Shown in pieces: positions 1 to 9,053 of a stretch of DNA of 64,000 nucleotides; position 1 is the first letter of the stretch; each line of letters starts with the position of its first letter. Below the pieces are notes generated by a model, which was not told the DNA's origin, ran no database searches, and saw only the letters and a program-made list of their open reading frames with translations. Where the stretch lies: NCBI GenBank assembly GCA_934149075.1, contig CAKPDR010000009.1, positions 1-64,000 of the forward strand, given 5' to 3'. This DNA is from an uncultured Clostridia bacterium. Its GTDB lineage: Bacteria > Bacillota > Clostridia > TANB77 > CAG-508. The position numbers and the translations under genes were made by a program.

Positions 1-90
1 AAAATCACCGTTTGGTTTTTTCTCTAAAGGATCTATTGTTTACTTTTCAATGTACTTTTTTGTTTTGTTCACTTGCGGTGAACGAAACTT
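1..90 (-). other. probable rRNA-operon leader, cut by window edge
   Basis: Read on the minus strand this is a transcribed leader. It has a small hairpin (GTTCAC/GTGAAC, 70-86) followed by GTACATTGAAAAGTAAACA, which resembles the TTGAAAA-type box seen just upstream of rRNA genes in Firmicutes. No rRNA sequence is reached before the edge. The rRNA identity is inferred from this box plus the three strong tandem promoters behind it; a highly expressed tRNA or protein operon is the alternative. Confidence 0.5.
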
Positions 91-409
91 ATTTTAGCAT
101 ACCTTTTTCTTGTTGTCAATACTTTTTTAAAAAATATTTTAAATATTTTTTTGTCCGTTTTTGGGGCAAAATAAAAAACTAGTAATTGATGTCTTTCTTC
201 TATTTTTTTGTACTTACTTTTATACTAATTCTTGTGTAATATTTTTATATTTTTTCGTTTGTTGCTTGGTCTTGATATATATTACCACGCATGTCGAAAA
301 TTGTCAACACTTTTTTTGAAATTTTTAAAAGTTTTTTATTTTTGTTTTTATTGACCTCTTTTCTTGCTTAGTCTCTAAAAATATTAACATCTTTCTTCGT
401 CTGTGTCAA
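91..409 (-). promoter_or_regulatory. three tandem strong sigma-A promoters firing leftward
   Basis: Three near-consensus promoters lie in series on the minus strand, each with a 17-bp spacer: TTGACA 404-409 with TAATAT 381-386; TTGACA 302-307 with TAATAT 279-284; TTGACA 114-119 with TAAAAT 91-96. Tandem perfect -35 boxes of this kind are typical of rRNA operons. The rest of 120-463 is AT-rich noncoding DNA in which I see no gene. Confidence 0.75.
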
Positions 410-463
410 TACCTTTTTATATGTATTTTTTCACATTTTCAATACCTGCTCAATATAATAGTT

Positions 464-700
464 TTAAATTTCTACCAAAATCAAATCATCTCCTATACAC
501 TTTATTTGTTCCCATGGAATTATAATGTCATTACTATTAGAAAATAAATTCATTAGCCTATTTGTTCCACCTGGTACAATTATAGATGTTATTTTTCCAG
601 TGTCTAAATCTGCACATACATCCTGAACAAAACCTAATCTTTTTCCGTCATATACATTTATTACTTCTTTATGTTTAAAATCTAGCCCTTTATCTCCCAT
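464..700 (-). CDS. ylmC: YlmC/YmxH-family PRC-barrel sporulation protein
   Basis: A 78-residue protein made of a single PRC-barrel-like beta domain, with the family's features: an N-terminal K-x-V-I-N region, GKRLGFVQDVCADLDTGKI, a central variable loop and a C-terminal IPWEQIKCIGDD segment. YlmC/YmxH proteins are short, widespread in spore-forming Firmicutes, and of unknown biochemical role. AGGAGG lies 8-9 bases upstream of the ATG. It is a single gene between the rRNA-type promoters and a patatin gene. Family assignment is good; function is unproven. Confidence 0.8.
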   Translation of the reverse strand: MGDKGLDFKHKEVINVYDGKRLGFVQDVCADLDTGKITSIIVPGGTNRLMNLFSNSNDIIIPWEQIKCIGDDLILVEI

Positions 701-765
701 TTTTTGTTTCCTCCTATATATAATATGTAGATTTTATAAAATTGTTCTAAAAAAAACGAATTTTA

Positions 766-1629
766 TTACATATTCTTTCTAAATCCGATTAACCTTAATT
801 GCTTTTTTGTCTCTTCATATCCTTTTTTATACAATATATTTATATTACTAGAATTAAGCAACGGAACTTTATTAGTATTTATTGTTATCAGCTTATCTAT
901 TCCTGCTTTTTCATATACTGATAATTCTCTTCCTTGTAATTCCATTGCTCTTGAAGCAACATCTATAATATTTTGACAACAATCCTTTTCTTTAAATATT
1001 GTATTAAAAGTAACTCCCCATACGTCATCTGCCCCAATTTCTTTTAGCCCCTTCCATGGTAAATTTTCTCTTGTTCCACCGTCTATTAATTGTATTCCAT
1101 TATATTTACAAGGTGAAAATACAACTGGAAAACTACAACTTGCCCTAACAGCTTTTCCTATTGGCATATCACTTATATATTTAGTATTATCTAACAAACT
1201 ACCTCTATTTTCCTTTGATGAAGCTATATATACTGTTCCATTTTGTAAATCTACCATCGAAATTAAAAGTGGCATTTCAATTTCATTTATATTATATATC
1301 GATTTTTTTAAACATATTTCATCTATAATTTTTTCAATAATTTTTCCACTATTTAATCCATCAATAATTATTCTTCTTGTAACTATCAATCCTAATATCA
1401 TTTTTATTATTTGTTTCCATTCAGCATATCTTATCTTTTTGAAATTTTTCTTAAATAATTTCCACATCTCATCACTGCTATATCCTAATGCATACATTGT
1501 AGCAATTATGCTTCCTGATGAAGCCCCTGATACAGAGTCAAATTTTATATTTTCTTCTTCAAATGCTTTTAACGCTCCTATATGTGCTGCTGCTTTTATT
1601 CCTCCTCCTGATAATGCTAGACCTTTCAT
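766..1629 (-). CDS. patatin-like phospholipase
   Basis: About 287 residues forming a bacterial patatin (RssA/YlbK-like) serine-aspartate acyl hydrolase, expected to hydrolyse phospholipid or other lipid esters in the cytoplasm. Visible motifs are the glycine-rich oxyanion hole SGGGIKAAAHIGAL at the N-terminus, the nucleophile elbow GASSG (GxSxG) near residue 36, and the catalytic D-G-G in IDGGTRENLPWKGL. The ATG at 1629 is chosen because GGGAGG sits 5 bases upstream. An ATG further upstream (1701) would add 24 residues that precede the oxyanion hole and match nothing in the family. It is followed by ylmC in the same orientation. Confidence 0.85.
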   Translation of the reverse strand: MKGLALSGGGIKAAAHIGALKAFEEENIKFDSVSGASSGSIIATMYALGYSSDEMWKLFKKNFKKIRYAEWKQIIKMILGLIVTRRIIIDGLNSGKIIEKIIDEICLKKSIYNINEIEMPLLISMVDLQNGTVYIASSKENRGSLLDNTKYISDMPIGKAVRASCSFPVVFSPCKYNGIQLIDGGTRENLPWKGLKEIGADDVWGVTFNTIFKEKDCCQNIIDVASRAMELQGRELSVYEKAGIDKLITINTNKVPLLNSSNINILYKKGYEETKKQLRLIGFRKNM

Positions 1630-1702
1630 ACTCATCCTCCCAATCAAATAATTTATATTTATTATATGAAAGTCCATTAAAATTGTTATAATTTTATACA
1701 TA

Positions 1703-1742
1703 TAAAAGAAACCACATTTGTCTCAAATCAAATATGGCTTCT
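1703..1742 (-). terminator. hairpin terminator
   Basis: Imperfect 17-bp inverted repeat (AAAGAAGCCATATTTG against CAAATGTGGTTTCTTT on the minus strand) with an 8-base loop, just after the stop of the 40-codon ORF at 1747-1869. It lies next to the patatin start, so the patatin gene probably has its own promoter. Confidence 0.6.
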
Positions 1743-1746
1743 TTTA

Positions 1747-1869
1747 TTATATTTTTACATACTGTACCATTTTTACAATTTCATAAATCATAAAAAAATT
1801 AGCTCCAGTAAGAATCAAAAAAGATATTACTGCAAATGAAAGCATTTTGTGTTTTCTAAAAAATTTCAT
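1747..1869 (-). CDS. 40-residue membrane protein
   Basis: A 40-codon ORF starting MKFFRKHKML, with one hydrophobic helix (about residues 10-28) flanked by an N-terminal basic stretch and a short charged C-terminus. Support for expression: GGGGAGG is correctly spaced before the ATG, and a hairpin terminator follows within 5 bases of the stop. I do not recognise a family. It could be a small sporulation or regulatory membrane protein; nothing in the sequence decides this. Confidence 0.55.
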   Translation of the reverse strand: MKFFRKHKMLSFAVISFLILTGANFFMIYEIVKMVQYVKI

Positions 1870-2033
1870 ATAAAAACCTCCCCAAAAAGCAACTCGCGCT
1901 TTTAATATTAATTATAGCTACTTAATTTACAACATGTCCATAATAATATTTATATGTGAGATTTTTTATAGTATTCTTAAAAAACAATGATTTTCATCGC
2001 AATAATCTACAAATTATATTATAAAATATATGT

Positions 2034-2089
2034 AAGTGGTGTCCCCACTGGTAAATTTTTTTACCATTAATGAGTGTCCCTATTGGTAA
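2034..2089. repeat. intercistronic palindromic repeat, family 1 (1.5 copies)
   Basis: A full 29-bp unit (2061-2089) bounded by TTACCA/TGGTAA and containing GTGTCCC, plus a partial unit at 2034-2054. The unit overlaps the 3' end of uvrC and supplies its stop codon, so the last residues of UvrC (FTNRDTH) are repeat-encoded. The same family occurs at 9344-9617 and 19440-19577. Confidence 0.85.
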
Positions 2090-3866
2090 AATTTAATATC
2101 CTTTGTGCTAAACTTTCATTAATTCCACTTATTTTAGTCAATTCTTCAATACTAGAATTTTTTATTTTTTCAACACTTCCAAAATGTTTTAATAATGCCT
2201 TTTTCTTTAATTCACCAATCCCTTCTATTTCGTCCAGCTCTGATTTAGTGATATCACTATCTCTAAGTTTTCTATGATATGAAATTGCTGTGTCATGTAC
2301 TTCATCTTGAAATTTTGTTATTAAATTTTTTAAGTTTTCTGAAATTGGTAATTCAATTCTATTTTCATTCATCAACGCCCTAGTTTGATGTTTATCATTC
2401 TTTACCATACCAAAAACAGGAATATTTAATTCATATTTTGCTATTGCAGTTTTGGTTGCTCTTATTTGTGTAATACCTCCATCTGCAAAAATCACATCTG
2501 GTAGTCTGCCAAATCCACTAGAATCTGTATTTATTGAATGTTTTAATCTTCTTGTGATAACTTCTTCCATACATCTTGGGTCATCTTGACCATATACTGT
2601 TTTTATTTTAAATCTTCTTGACATATTTCTTTTTATTACACCATCTGCCATTACACACATTCCTGCAACTATATATTCTCCTGATATGTTTGAAATATCA
2701 TATGTTTCTATTTTTCTTGGTAACTTGTCTAAACCAAGCACTTCTTTTAATTCTACTAAAATTTCACTTTTATCTCTTTCTTTATTATCTAATGTAATTT
2801 TTGCATTATTGTCTGCCATTTCAACAAAACGTAGTTTTTCACCTTTTTTAGGAGATTTAATTTCTACTTTTCTTCCCGCTTCTTTACTTAACCATTCTTC
2901 TATTGCATTTTTATCTTCTAATTCTTCTCTTACCATTATTTTATTGGGAAGATTTTGTGCATCCATATAATATTGCTTTATAAATCCTGATATTATTTCT
3001 TTATCTTCCATTTCTTTTAAGTCTTGGAAAAAATAATGTTCCCTTCCTACCATTTTGCTTCCACGTACAAAAAAGATTTCTACACATACTTCTATTTCTG
3101 ATTTAGCAATCCCTATTACGTCTATATTGTTTTCTGTTATGTTTGAAACTTTTTGTTTTTCATTTACTCTTTCTATCGCTAACATCCTATCTCTTATATA
3201 TGCCGCTTTTTCATAATTCATATTATTTGCTTCTTCTATCATTTGATTTTGTAAGTCTTTTAATACTTTACTTACTTTTCCATCTAATATATCTATTATC
3301 TCATCTATTTGTTTTCTATAATCTTCTTTAGATACATATCCCATACATGGTCCTAAACATCTATTTATATGATAGTTTAAGCATGCTCTTGTTTCTGATC
3401 TAAAACTTTTACATTGTCGAATTTTGTATTTTTGTTTTATAAAATCTAACATTTCTTTTGCTGCACCAGGATTTGCATATGGTCCAAAATATTTAGAACC
3501 ATCATTTACAATTCTTCTTGTTATTACAACATTAGGATAGTCTGATTTTACATCTATTTTTATATATGGGTATGTTTTATCATCTTTTAGTAATACATTA
3601 AACTTTGGTCTATTCTTTTTTATTAAATTGCATTCTAATATTAATGCTTCTGCTTCATTATCAACTACTATATATTCAAAATGATCTATTAATGATACCA
3701 TTCTTTTTATTCTTTCAGTTTTGTCTGTTTTTCTAAAATATGATTTTACTCTGTTTTTTAAATTTACTGCTTTTCCTACATATATTATCTTGTCTTCTGC
3801 ATCATGCATAATATATACACCTGGTTTGTTGGGTAACATTTTTAGTTGTTCTTCTATGTTAAACAT
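2067..3866 (-). CDS. uvrC: excinuclease ABC subunit C
   Basis: A 599-residue UvrC, normal length for the family. It makes the dual incisions in nucleotide excision repair after UvrAB recognises a DNA lesion. Domains in order: GIY-YIG nuclease (PGVYIMHDAEDKIIYVGKA, residues 14-32), Cys-rich linker (CKSFRSETRACLNYHINRC), UVR motif (about 203-238), the RNase H-like 5' nuclease (YDISNISGEYIVAGMCV; FADGGITQI), and C-terminal double helix-hairpin-helix. Good AGGAGG before the ATG. The last seven codons come from an intercistronic repeat that has abutted or invaded the gene end. A lone gene, with a sigma-A-like promoter upstream (3906-3934). Confidence 0.97.
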   Translation of the reverse strand: MFNIEEQLKMLPNKPGVYIMHDAEDKIIYVGKAVNLKNRVKSYFRKTDKTERIKRMVSLIDHFEYIVVDNEAEALILECNLIKKNRPKFNVLLKDDKTYPYIKIDVKSDYPNVVITRRIVNDGSKYFGPYANPGAAKEMLDFIKQKYKIRQCKSFRSETRACLNYHINRCLGPCMGYVSKEDYRKQIDEIIDILDGKVSKVLKDLQNQMIEEANNMNYEKAAYIRDRMLAIERVNEKQKVSNITENNIDVIGIAKSEIEVCVEIFFVRGSKMVGREHYFFQDLKEMEDKEIISGFIKQYYMDAQNLPNKIMVREELEDKNAIEEWLSKEAGRKVEIKSPKKGEKLRFVEMADNNAKITLDNKERDKSEILVELKEVLGLDKLPRKIETYDISNISGEYIVAGMCVMADGVIKRNMSRRFKIKTVYGQDDPRCMEEVITRRLKHSINTDSSGFGRLPDVIFADGGITQIRATKTAIAKYELNIPVFGMVKNDKHQTRALMNENRIELPISENLKNLITKFQDEVHDTAISYHRKLRDSDITKSELDEIEGIGELKKKALLKHFGSVEKIKNSSIEELTKISGINESLAQRILNFTNRDTH

Positions 3867-3905
3867 TTATTTTCCTCCTTTCGTTCATCTCTTCTTTACT
3901 CTATT

Positions 3906-3934
3906 ATGATAAACTATTTTTACTCTTTTTGCAA
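3906..3934 (-). promoter_or_regulatory. uvrC promoter
   Basis: TTGCAA (3929-3934), 17-bp spacer, TATCAT (3906-3911) on the minus strand, ending about 40 bases before the uvrC start. Confidence 0.5.
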
Positions 3935-4056
3935 TAGCTTTATATATTGTTGCATTATTTCAAAATAAGTATTTACAATTTCCCATTAATTTAATATAAT
4001 AATTAAGCAAACTTGTTGACGTCCCATACTTTTAGTAATCTATGGAGGATCAAAAT

Positions 4057-4224
4057 ATGGCTATTTATATAATTTTGTGCATATTTTTTTTAGCATTAGG
4101 AATTTTTATGCCTTTTAAGGATAAGTATGCAGGTCCTTGTGATTTCGGCATAGATGATGTTTTGCGTATAGTATGTATTAGTCTAGCATTAATTTTTTTT
4201 AAAGCTATTCTATCAAATATGTAA
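4057..4224 (+). CDS. 55-residue membrane protein
   Basis: A small protein with two hydrophobic segments, MAIYIILCIFFLALGIFM and VLRIVCISLALIFFKAIL, joined by a short polar loop (PFKDKYAGPCDFGIDD). The ATG at 4057 is chosen because GGAGG lies 8 bases upstream; the ATG at 4042 overlaps that ribosome site. A stem-loop with a T-rich tail follows 8 bases after the stop. One of few plus-strand genes here, ahead of glmS. No family recognised. Confidence 0.6.
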   Translation: MAIYIILCIFFLALGIFMPFKDKYAGPCDFGIDDVLRIVCISLALIFFKAILSNM

Positions 4225-4232
4225 TAATTATT

Positions 4233-4270
4233 AAAATTGCTCAAGGGACGGAGCAATTTTATTTTGTTTT
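4233..4270 (+). terminator. rho-independent terminator
   Basis: A 10-bp perfect stem (AAAATTGCTC/GAGCAATTTT) with an 8-base loop, followed by ATTTTGTTTT. Confidence 0.85.
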
Positions 4271-4310
4271 ATACAATTTATAAAAAATTTTTAAATCCCC
4301 CAAAAAACAC

Positions 4311-4339
4311 TTGTAACTTTTTACATTTTGCTATAATAT
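4311..4339 (+). promoter_or_regulatory. glmS promoter
   Basis: TTGTAA (4311-4316), 17-bp spacer, TAATAT (4334-4339). It lies about 60 bases before the glmS ribozyme, as expected for a 5' leader start. Confidence 0.65.
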
Positions 4340-4400
4340 ATTAAAGTAAATTGAAATATACTAAATTCATAGAAAGGAGTATTATCTTTAAATATATTCA

Positions 4401-4553
4401 AGCGCCAGAACACTTTGATCTTTGTGTTGACGAGGTCTAGAGTTATCGATTTTTCGGCGGATGCTCTAGTGGATTGCTTAATCCATAGTATTAAACAAAA
4501 ATTAGCAGTAATGCTATAACAGACATTAATACATAAGCAGTATATTTCAATTC
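4401..4553 (+). ncRNA. glmS ribozyme-riboswitch
   Basis: Self-cleaving RNA in the glmS leader that uses glucosamine-6-phosphate as cofactor and shuts down glmS when the product is abundant. The conserved core is visible in order: AGCGCCAGAAC (cleavage expected between 4401 and 4402), GTTGACGAGG, TTATCGATTTTTCGGCGGATG and the paired CTAG elements of P3/P4. The core lies about 180 bases upstream of the glmS start, in the correct strand and place. The 3' boundary is approximate. Confidence 0.93.
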
Positions 4554-4581
4554 CACAATTTTTTATCAAGGAGGATTCACT

Positions 4582-6423
4582 ATGTGTGGAATTATTGGAT
4601 ATATAGGACATAAAAAAGCAAGTCCTATATTAATTAATGGTCTTTTAAGACTAGAATATAGAGGATATGATTCAGCAGGAATTTCTACTGTTGAAAAAAA
4701 TGGATTATCTATTATGAAAGACAAAGGAAGAGTTAAAAATCTATATAATTTAGATGGAATTGATGATTTAACAGGAACTATTGGTATTGCTCATACAAGA
4801 TGGGCAACACATGGAAAACCATCTAAAGAAAATTCTCATCCTCATTTAGATAATAGTAATAATTTTTCTGTTGTTCATAATGGAATTATTGAAAATTATA
4901 ATGACCTAAGAAAATTTTTAATTGATAATGGCTATACTTTCCGTTCTCAAACAGATACAGAAGTTATACCAAATCTTATACATTATTATTATTCAAAAGA
5001 TACAAAAAATGATGATTTAAAAGTTTTGCGTGCAGTTCAAAAAGCGTGTATGGATTTAAAAGGTAGTTTTGCTATTCAAGTGATTTCAAGCTTTATGCCT
5101 GATAATATGATTGTTATTAGAAAAGATAGCCCACTTGTTATTGGTAAGGGTGATGGAGAAAATTATATTTCTTCTGATATTCCTGCAATCCTATCATTTA
5201 CTAGAGATTTTTACCTTTTAAATGATTATGAATTTGCTGTTCTTTCTAGAGATACAGTTGATTTTTATGATATTAATTTAAATAAAATTGTTAAACCTAT
5301 AAAAACTATTGATTGGAGTGCAAGTAGTGCTGATAAAAATGGTTATGAGGATTATATGTTAAAGGAAATTTATGAGCAACCTAACTCTGTTAGAGAAACA
5401 ATAGGTTCTCGTCTACCTGAAAACGAACCTTGTAATTTTGATGATTTAAATTTTACTAAAGAATTTTTATCAAGTATAAACAAAATGTATATTGTTGCAT
5501 GTGGTACAGCAATGCACGCTGGACTTTCAGGTAAATCTGCAATTGAAAAACTTTGCAATATACCAGTTACTGTTGATATTGCATCTGAATTTAGATATAG
5601 AAACCCTATTATTGATAAAAATACTTTATGTATTTATATCTCTCAATCAGGAGAAACAGCGGATACTATTGCTGCATTGAAACTTGCAAAATCTAAAGGT
5701 GCTACAACTTTAGCTATTTCAAATGTTATTGGTAGTTCAATTACAAGAGAAGCTGATTATTGTATTTATACTCATGCTGGTCCAGAAATTGCTGTTGCTT
5801 CAACTAAAGCATATACTGCTCAAGTTGTTTTACTTAATATTTTAGCTGTATACTTTGCAGAAATTTTAGAAAGTACTTCAATTTTCGAATTAAAAGATAT
5901 AAAGTCAGAAATTTCAGCTCTCCCTTCAAAAATTGAAATAGCACTAAAATCTGCTAATAGAATAGAAGATTTTGCAAAAAATATTTATCAAGAAAAAGAT
6001 GTATTTTTCTTAGGTAGAGGTGTGGATTACAATACTGCTTTAGAAGGTTCTTTGAAATTAAAAGAAATTTCATATATTCATTCTGAAGCATATGCTGCTG
6101 GTGAATTAAAACATGGTCCAATTGCTTTAATTGAAAATGGTATTACTGTTATTAGTATTATAACAGATAAAAACTTAGTTGAAAAAACTATTAGTAATAT
6201 TCAAGAGGTTATTACCCGTGGTGCAAAAACTTTGGTTGTTACAAATCAAGAATTGCCAAGTAATAATATCGATACAATTATTACTGTTCCTGATACTAAT
6301 GTTTTACTATCACCTATCTTATCAATTGTTCCTTTACAATTACTTTCTTATTTTATTTCAAAAGAAAAAGGATTGGATGTTGATAAACCTAGAAATCTTG
6401 CAAAATCAGTTACAGTTGAATAA
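4582..6423 (+). CDS. glmS: glutamine--fructose-6-phosphate aminotransferase
   Basis: A 613-residue GlmS, which converts fructose-6-phosphate and glutamine to glucosamine-6-phosphate, the entry step to UDP-GlcNAc and peptidoglycan. The class II glutaminase domain begins with the catalytic Cys2 (MCGIIGYIG) and carries THGKPS and QTDTEVI; two SIS sugar-isomerase domains follow (CGTAMHAGLSGK, ISQSGETADT, SEAYAAGELKHGP), ending in the usual PRNLAKSVTVE. AAGGAGG precedes the ATG. Regulation is by the glmS ribozyme in the leader. Confidence 0.98.
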   Translation: MCGIIGYIGHKKASPILINGLLRLEYRGYDSAGISTVEKNGLSIMKDKGRVKNLYNLDGIDDLTGTIGIAHTRWATHGKPSKENSHPHLDNSNNFSVVHNGIIENYNDLRKFLIDNGYTFRSQTDTEVIPNLIHYYYSKDTKNDDLKVLRAVQKACMDLKGSFAIQVISSFMPDNMIVIRKDSPLVIGKGDGENYISSDIPAILSFTRDFYLLNDYEFAVLSRDTVDFYDINLNKIVKPIKTIDWSASSADKNGYEDYMLKEIYEQPNSVRETIGSRLPENEPCNFDDLNFTKEFLSSINKMYIVACGTAMHAGLSGKSAIEKLCNIPVTVDIASEFRYRNPIIDKNTLCIYISQSGETADTIAALKLAKSKGATTLAISNVIGSSITREADYCIYTHAGPEIAVASTKAYTAQVVLLNILAVYFAEILESTSIFELKDIKSEISALPSKIEIALKSANRIEDFAKNIYQEKDVFFLGRGVDYNTALEGSLKLKEISYIHSEAYAAGELKHGPIALIENGITVISIITDKNLVEKTISNIQEVITRGAKTLVVTNQELPSNNIDTIITVPDTNVLLSPILSIVPLQLLSYFISKEKGLDVDKPRNLAKSVTVE

Positions 6424-6429
6424 ATTTTT

Positions 6430-6456
6430 AAAGGAGTTTACTATAAACTCCTCTCT
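6430..6456. terminator. bidirectional terminator between glmS and sigG
   Basis: AGGAGTTTA/TAAACTCCT stem with A-rich and T-rich flanks, lying between the converging glmS and sigG genes. Confidence 0.75.
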
Positions 6457-6457
6457 T

Positions 6458-7231
6458 TTATTTATAATATTTTTTTATATTTTCAAGTGCACTTTTTTCT
6501 AATCTTGAAACTTGAGCCTGAGAAATTCCAATTTCATCAGCAACTTCCATTTGTGTTCTTCCATCAAAATATCTTTTCTTTATAATTTTCTTTTCTTTTT
6601 CATTTAATCTTTTAAGAGCTTCTGCAATTGTCATATTATCGGCCCAATTCTCATCACTGTTTTTTGTATCTTTTACTTGGTCCATTATAAATATACTTTC
6701 AGACCCATCATTATATATAGGTTCTTGTAACGATACTGGATCTTGTATAGCATCAAAACTAAATGCAATTTCTTCTCTTTCTACTCCTAATTCTTTAGCA
6801 ATTTCTTCAATTGTTGGTTCCCTTCCCTTTTCTTTATTAAATCTATCTTTATATTGTATTGCTTTATATGCTAAATCTCGTACTGACCTACTTACTCTAA
6901 TACTATTATTATCTCTTAAATATCTCCTTATCTCTCCTATTATCATTGGTACAGCATATGTTGAAAACTGTACGCCTTGACTTAAATCAAAATTATCAAT
7001 CGATTTTATTAAACCTATACATCCTATTTGGAACAAATCATCTGCATTTTCGCCTCTACCATAAAACCTTTGTATTACACTTAATACTAATCTTAAGTTT
7101 CCTCTTATAAACTCTGCTCTTGCTTCTTCATCTCCTTGTTTTATCTTGATAAATAGTTCATCTTTTTCTTTATTTGTTAGTACTGGTAGTTTAGAGGTAT
7201 TAACTCCACAAATCTCTACCTTGTTAATCAA
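6458..7231 (-). CDS. sigG: sporulation sigma factor G
   Basis: A 257-residue sigma-70 family factor for late forespore transcription. The N-terminal NKVEICGVNTSKLPVLTN is the sigma-G signature and distinguishes it from sigma-F. Region 2 (GNLRLVLSVIQRFYGRGEN, DDLFQIGCIGLIKSIDNFD), region 3 and the region 4 helix-turn-helix (MEVADEIGISQAQVSRLEK) are complete. Start: a TTG at 7231 with GGGAGG 7 bases upstream; an ATG at 7318 would add 29 residues unlike any sigma factor and overlap ptsI. A hairpin lies immediately before the ribosome site. It follows ptsI, an unusual neighbour for sigG. Confidence 0.93.
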   Translation of the reverse strand: MINKVEICGVNTSKLPVLTNKEKDELFIKIKQGDEEARAEFIRGNLRLVLSVIQRFYGRGENADDLFQIGCIGLIKSIDNFDLSQGVQFSTYAVPMIIGEIRRYLRDNNSIRVSRSVRDLAYKAIQYKDRFNKEKGREPTIEEIAKELGVEREEIAFSFDAIQDPVSLQEPIYNDGSESIFIMDQVKDTKNSDENWADNMTIAEALKRLNEKEKKIIKKRYFDGRTQMEVADEIGISQAQVSRLEKSALENIKKYYK

Positions 7232-7244
7232 ATAAAAAACCTCC

Positions 7245-7280
7245 CTTTGGAAAATAACGTTATTATAATTATTTCCAAAG
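7245..7280 (-). terminator. stem-loop between ptsI and the sigG ribosome site
   Basis: A 12-bp stem (CTTTGGAAATAA against TTATTTTCCAAAG, one bulge). It is directly followed by GGGAGG and a T6 run, so it may terminate or attenuate ptsI transcription before sigG. The T run overlaps the sigG translation start. Confidence 0.55.
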
Positions 7281-7289
7281 AGAGCATTT

Positions 7290-9002
7290 TTATTCTTTAT
7301 ATGTTTTTTTATTTGCAAATTCTTTTAGTTTATTTTCAACTTCTTCCGCAGAAAATAAACCTAAAACTTCTTGTGCAAGCTCTTTACAATCATATTTCTC
7401 TAGTTCACTGATTCTTTTTCTAGCTTTTAATATACTATTTGAGTTCATAGAAAATTCATCTAATCCAAGTCCAATTAATAATGGTATATATAGCTCGTCT
7501 CCAGCGGCTTCTCCACACATTCCACAGAATATTCCTGCATCATGTGCTCCATCTATTGCTAGTTTTATAAGTCTTATTACTGACGGATGAAATTTCGTAT
7601 ATAACTTTGATATCTTTTCATTTCCTCTTTCTGCTGCAACAGTATATTGAATCAAATCATTTGTTCCTATGCTAAAAAAGTCACATTCTTTTGCTAATCC
7701 ATAAGCAATTAAAGCTGTTGATGGAATCTCTATCATTATACCAACTTTTATATGTTTTTTATATGGTATATTTTTAGCGTCTAGTTCTTCTTTACATTCT
7801 TCTAATATCTTTTTAGCATCTCTTAATTCTTCAATTGAAGATATCATTGGGAACATTATTGATAGGTTTCCATAGGCACTTGCTCTTAATATTGCTTTTA
7901 ATTGTATTTTGAATATTGCTATATTATCTAAGCATAAACGTATTGCTCTATATCCTAAAAATGGATTTGCTTCTTTATCTAAATGTAAGTATTTTAATTC
8001 TTTATCTCCACCAACATCTAATGTTCTTATTATTACAGGCCTATCTTCCATTTTTTCTGCAACAGCTTTATATGCATTAAATTGTTCTTCTTCAGTTGGC
8101 ATGTTTTCACTATCCATGTATAAAAATTCGCTTCTCAATAACCCTACACCTTCAGCTGTATTTTTTAAAGCTATGTCTGCATCAGCTGGTGTTCCAATAT
8201 TAGCAACTAATTCAACTACATATCCATCAATTGTTTTTGTTACAGCATCTTTAAATTGTTCTAATTCTTCTTTTTCTTTTATTAATTCATTTTTTATTTC
8301 TTCTAATTTTTCTTTTTCTTCTTTAGTTGGATTTAAATATATTTCACCTTTTTCACCATCTATTGCAACATAATCTCCTGTTCTAAGAATTTTTGTAGCT
8401 TCTTCTACTTTTGTTATAGCAGGAATTGCATGTGTTCTCGCCATTATAGATGTATGTGAATTTGTTCCTCCTAATTCTGTTATTATTCCAACTACATTTT
8501 CAAAATCCAATTTTGCAGTATCTGATGTTGTTAATTCTGTTGCAACAATTATTGTATCAGGATCTAATTTACTTATATTAACAGTTTCCTCATTAAATAA
8601 TTTCGCAATTATTCTATTTTTGATATCTGCAATATCTCTTGCCCTTCCTGCCATATATTCATCATCCATGTTTTCAAAAATTTGTATTACACTATTAAAG
8701 CCAATTTCTACTGCATATTCTGCACTATAATTTAAATTCGTTATTGCATTTTCAGTTTCTGTAGTTAGTGTTGGATCTTGCATTATCATTAAGTAAGCAC
8801 TCATTATCTCTTTTTCTGTCCCACTTGATGAATTTACAATTTCTTCTGTTTCTTTTGTTACTTGCTCAAGTGCTTCTTTAAATCTTTTCATTTCTTTTTC
8901 AGAATCTTCTACTGTCTTTTTTTCAATTTGTCTTTCTTGATTTTTTAAAACAACTATTGTTCCAAATCCGATTCCTGTAGACACACCTTTTCCTCTTATC
9001 AT
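7290..9002 (-). CDS. ptsI: PTS enzyme I (phosphoenolpyruvate-protein phosphotransferase)
   Basis: A 570-residue enzyme I, which takes phosphate from PEP on a histidine and passes it to HPr. The phosphohistidine motif GGTNSHTSIMAR (His near residue 183), the PEP-binding RTLDVGGDKELKYL, FLGYRAIRLCL, MFPMISSIEE, SIGTNDLIQYTVAAER and FCGMCGEAAGD are all present, so it should be active. It is downstream of ptsH in the same orientation (51-base gap), completing the fruK-fruA-ptsH-ptsI cluster. Confidence 0.98.
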   Translation of the reverse strand: MIRGKGVSTGIGFGTIVVLKNQERQIEKKTVEDSEKEMKRFKEALEQVTKETEEIVNSSSGTEKEIMSAYLMIMQDPTLTTETENAITNLNYSAEYAVEIGFNSVIQIFENMDDEYMAGRARDIADIKNRIIAKLFNEETVNISKLDPDTIIVATELTTSDTAKLDFENVVGIITELGGTNSHTSIMARTHAIPAITKVEEATKILRTGDYVAIDGEKGEIYLNPTKEEKEKLEEIKNELIKEKEELEQFKDAVTKTIDGYVVELVANIGTPADADIALKNTAEGVGLLRSEFLYMDSENMPTEEEQFNAYKAVAEKMEDRPVIIRTLDVGGDKELKYLHLDKEANPFLGYRAIRLCLDNIAIFKIQLKAILRASAYGNLSIMFPMISSIEELRDAKKILEECKEELDAKNIPYKKHIKVGIMIEIPSTALIAYGLAKECDFFSIGTNDLIQYTVAAERGNEKISKLYTKFHPSVIRLIKLAIDGAHDAGIFCGMCGEAAGDELYIPLLIGLGLDEFSMNSNSILKARKRISELEKYDCKELAQEVLGLFSAEEVENKLKEFANKKTYKE

Positions 9003-9053
9003 ATGTTTCCTCCTATATCACATTGTTTATATATTGTACATAAACTGTATGTT

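Noticed and set aside
4321..4611. 96-residue minus-strand ORF
   Set aside because: Antisense to the glmS ribozyme and start; no ribosome site.
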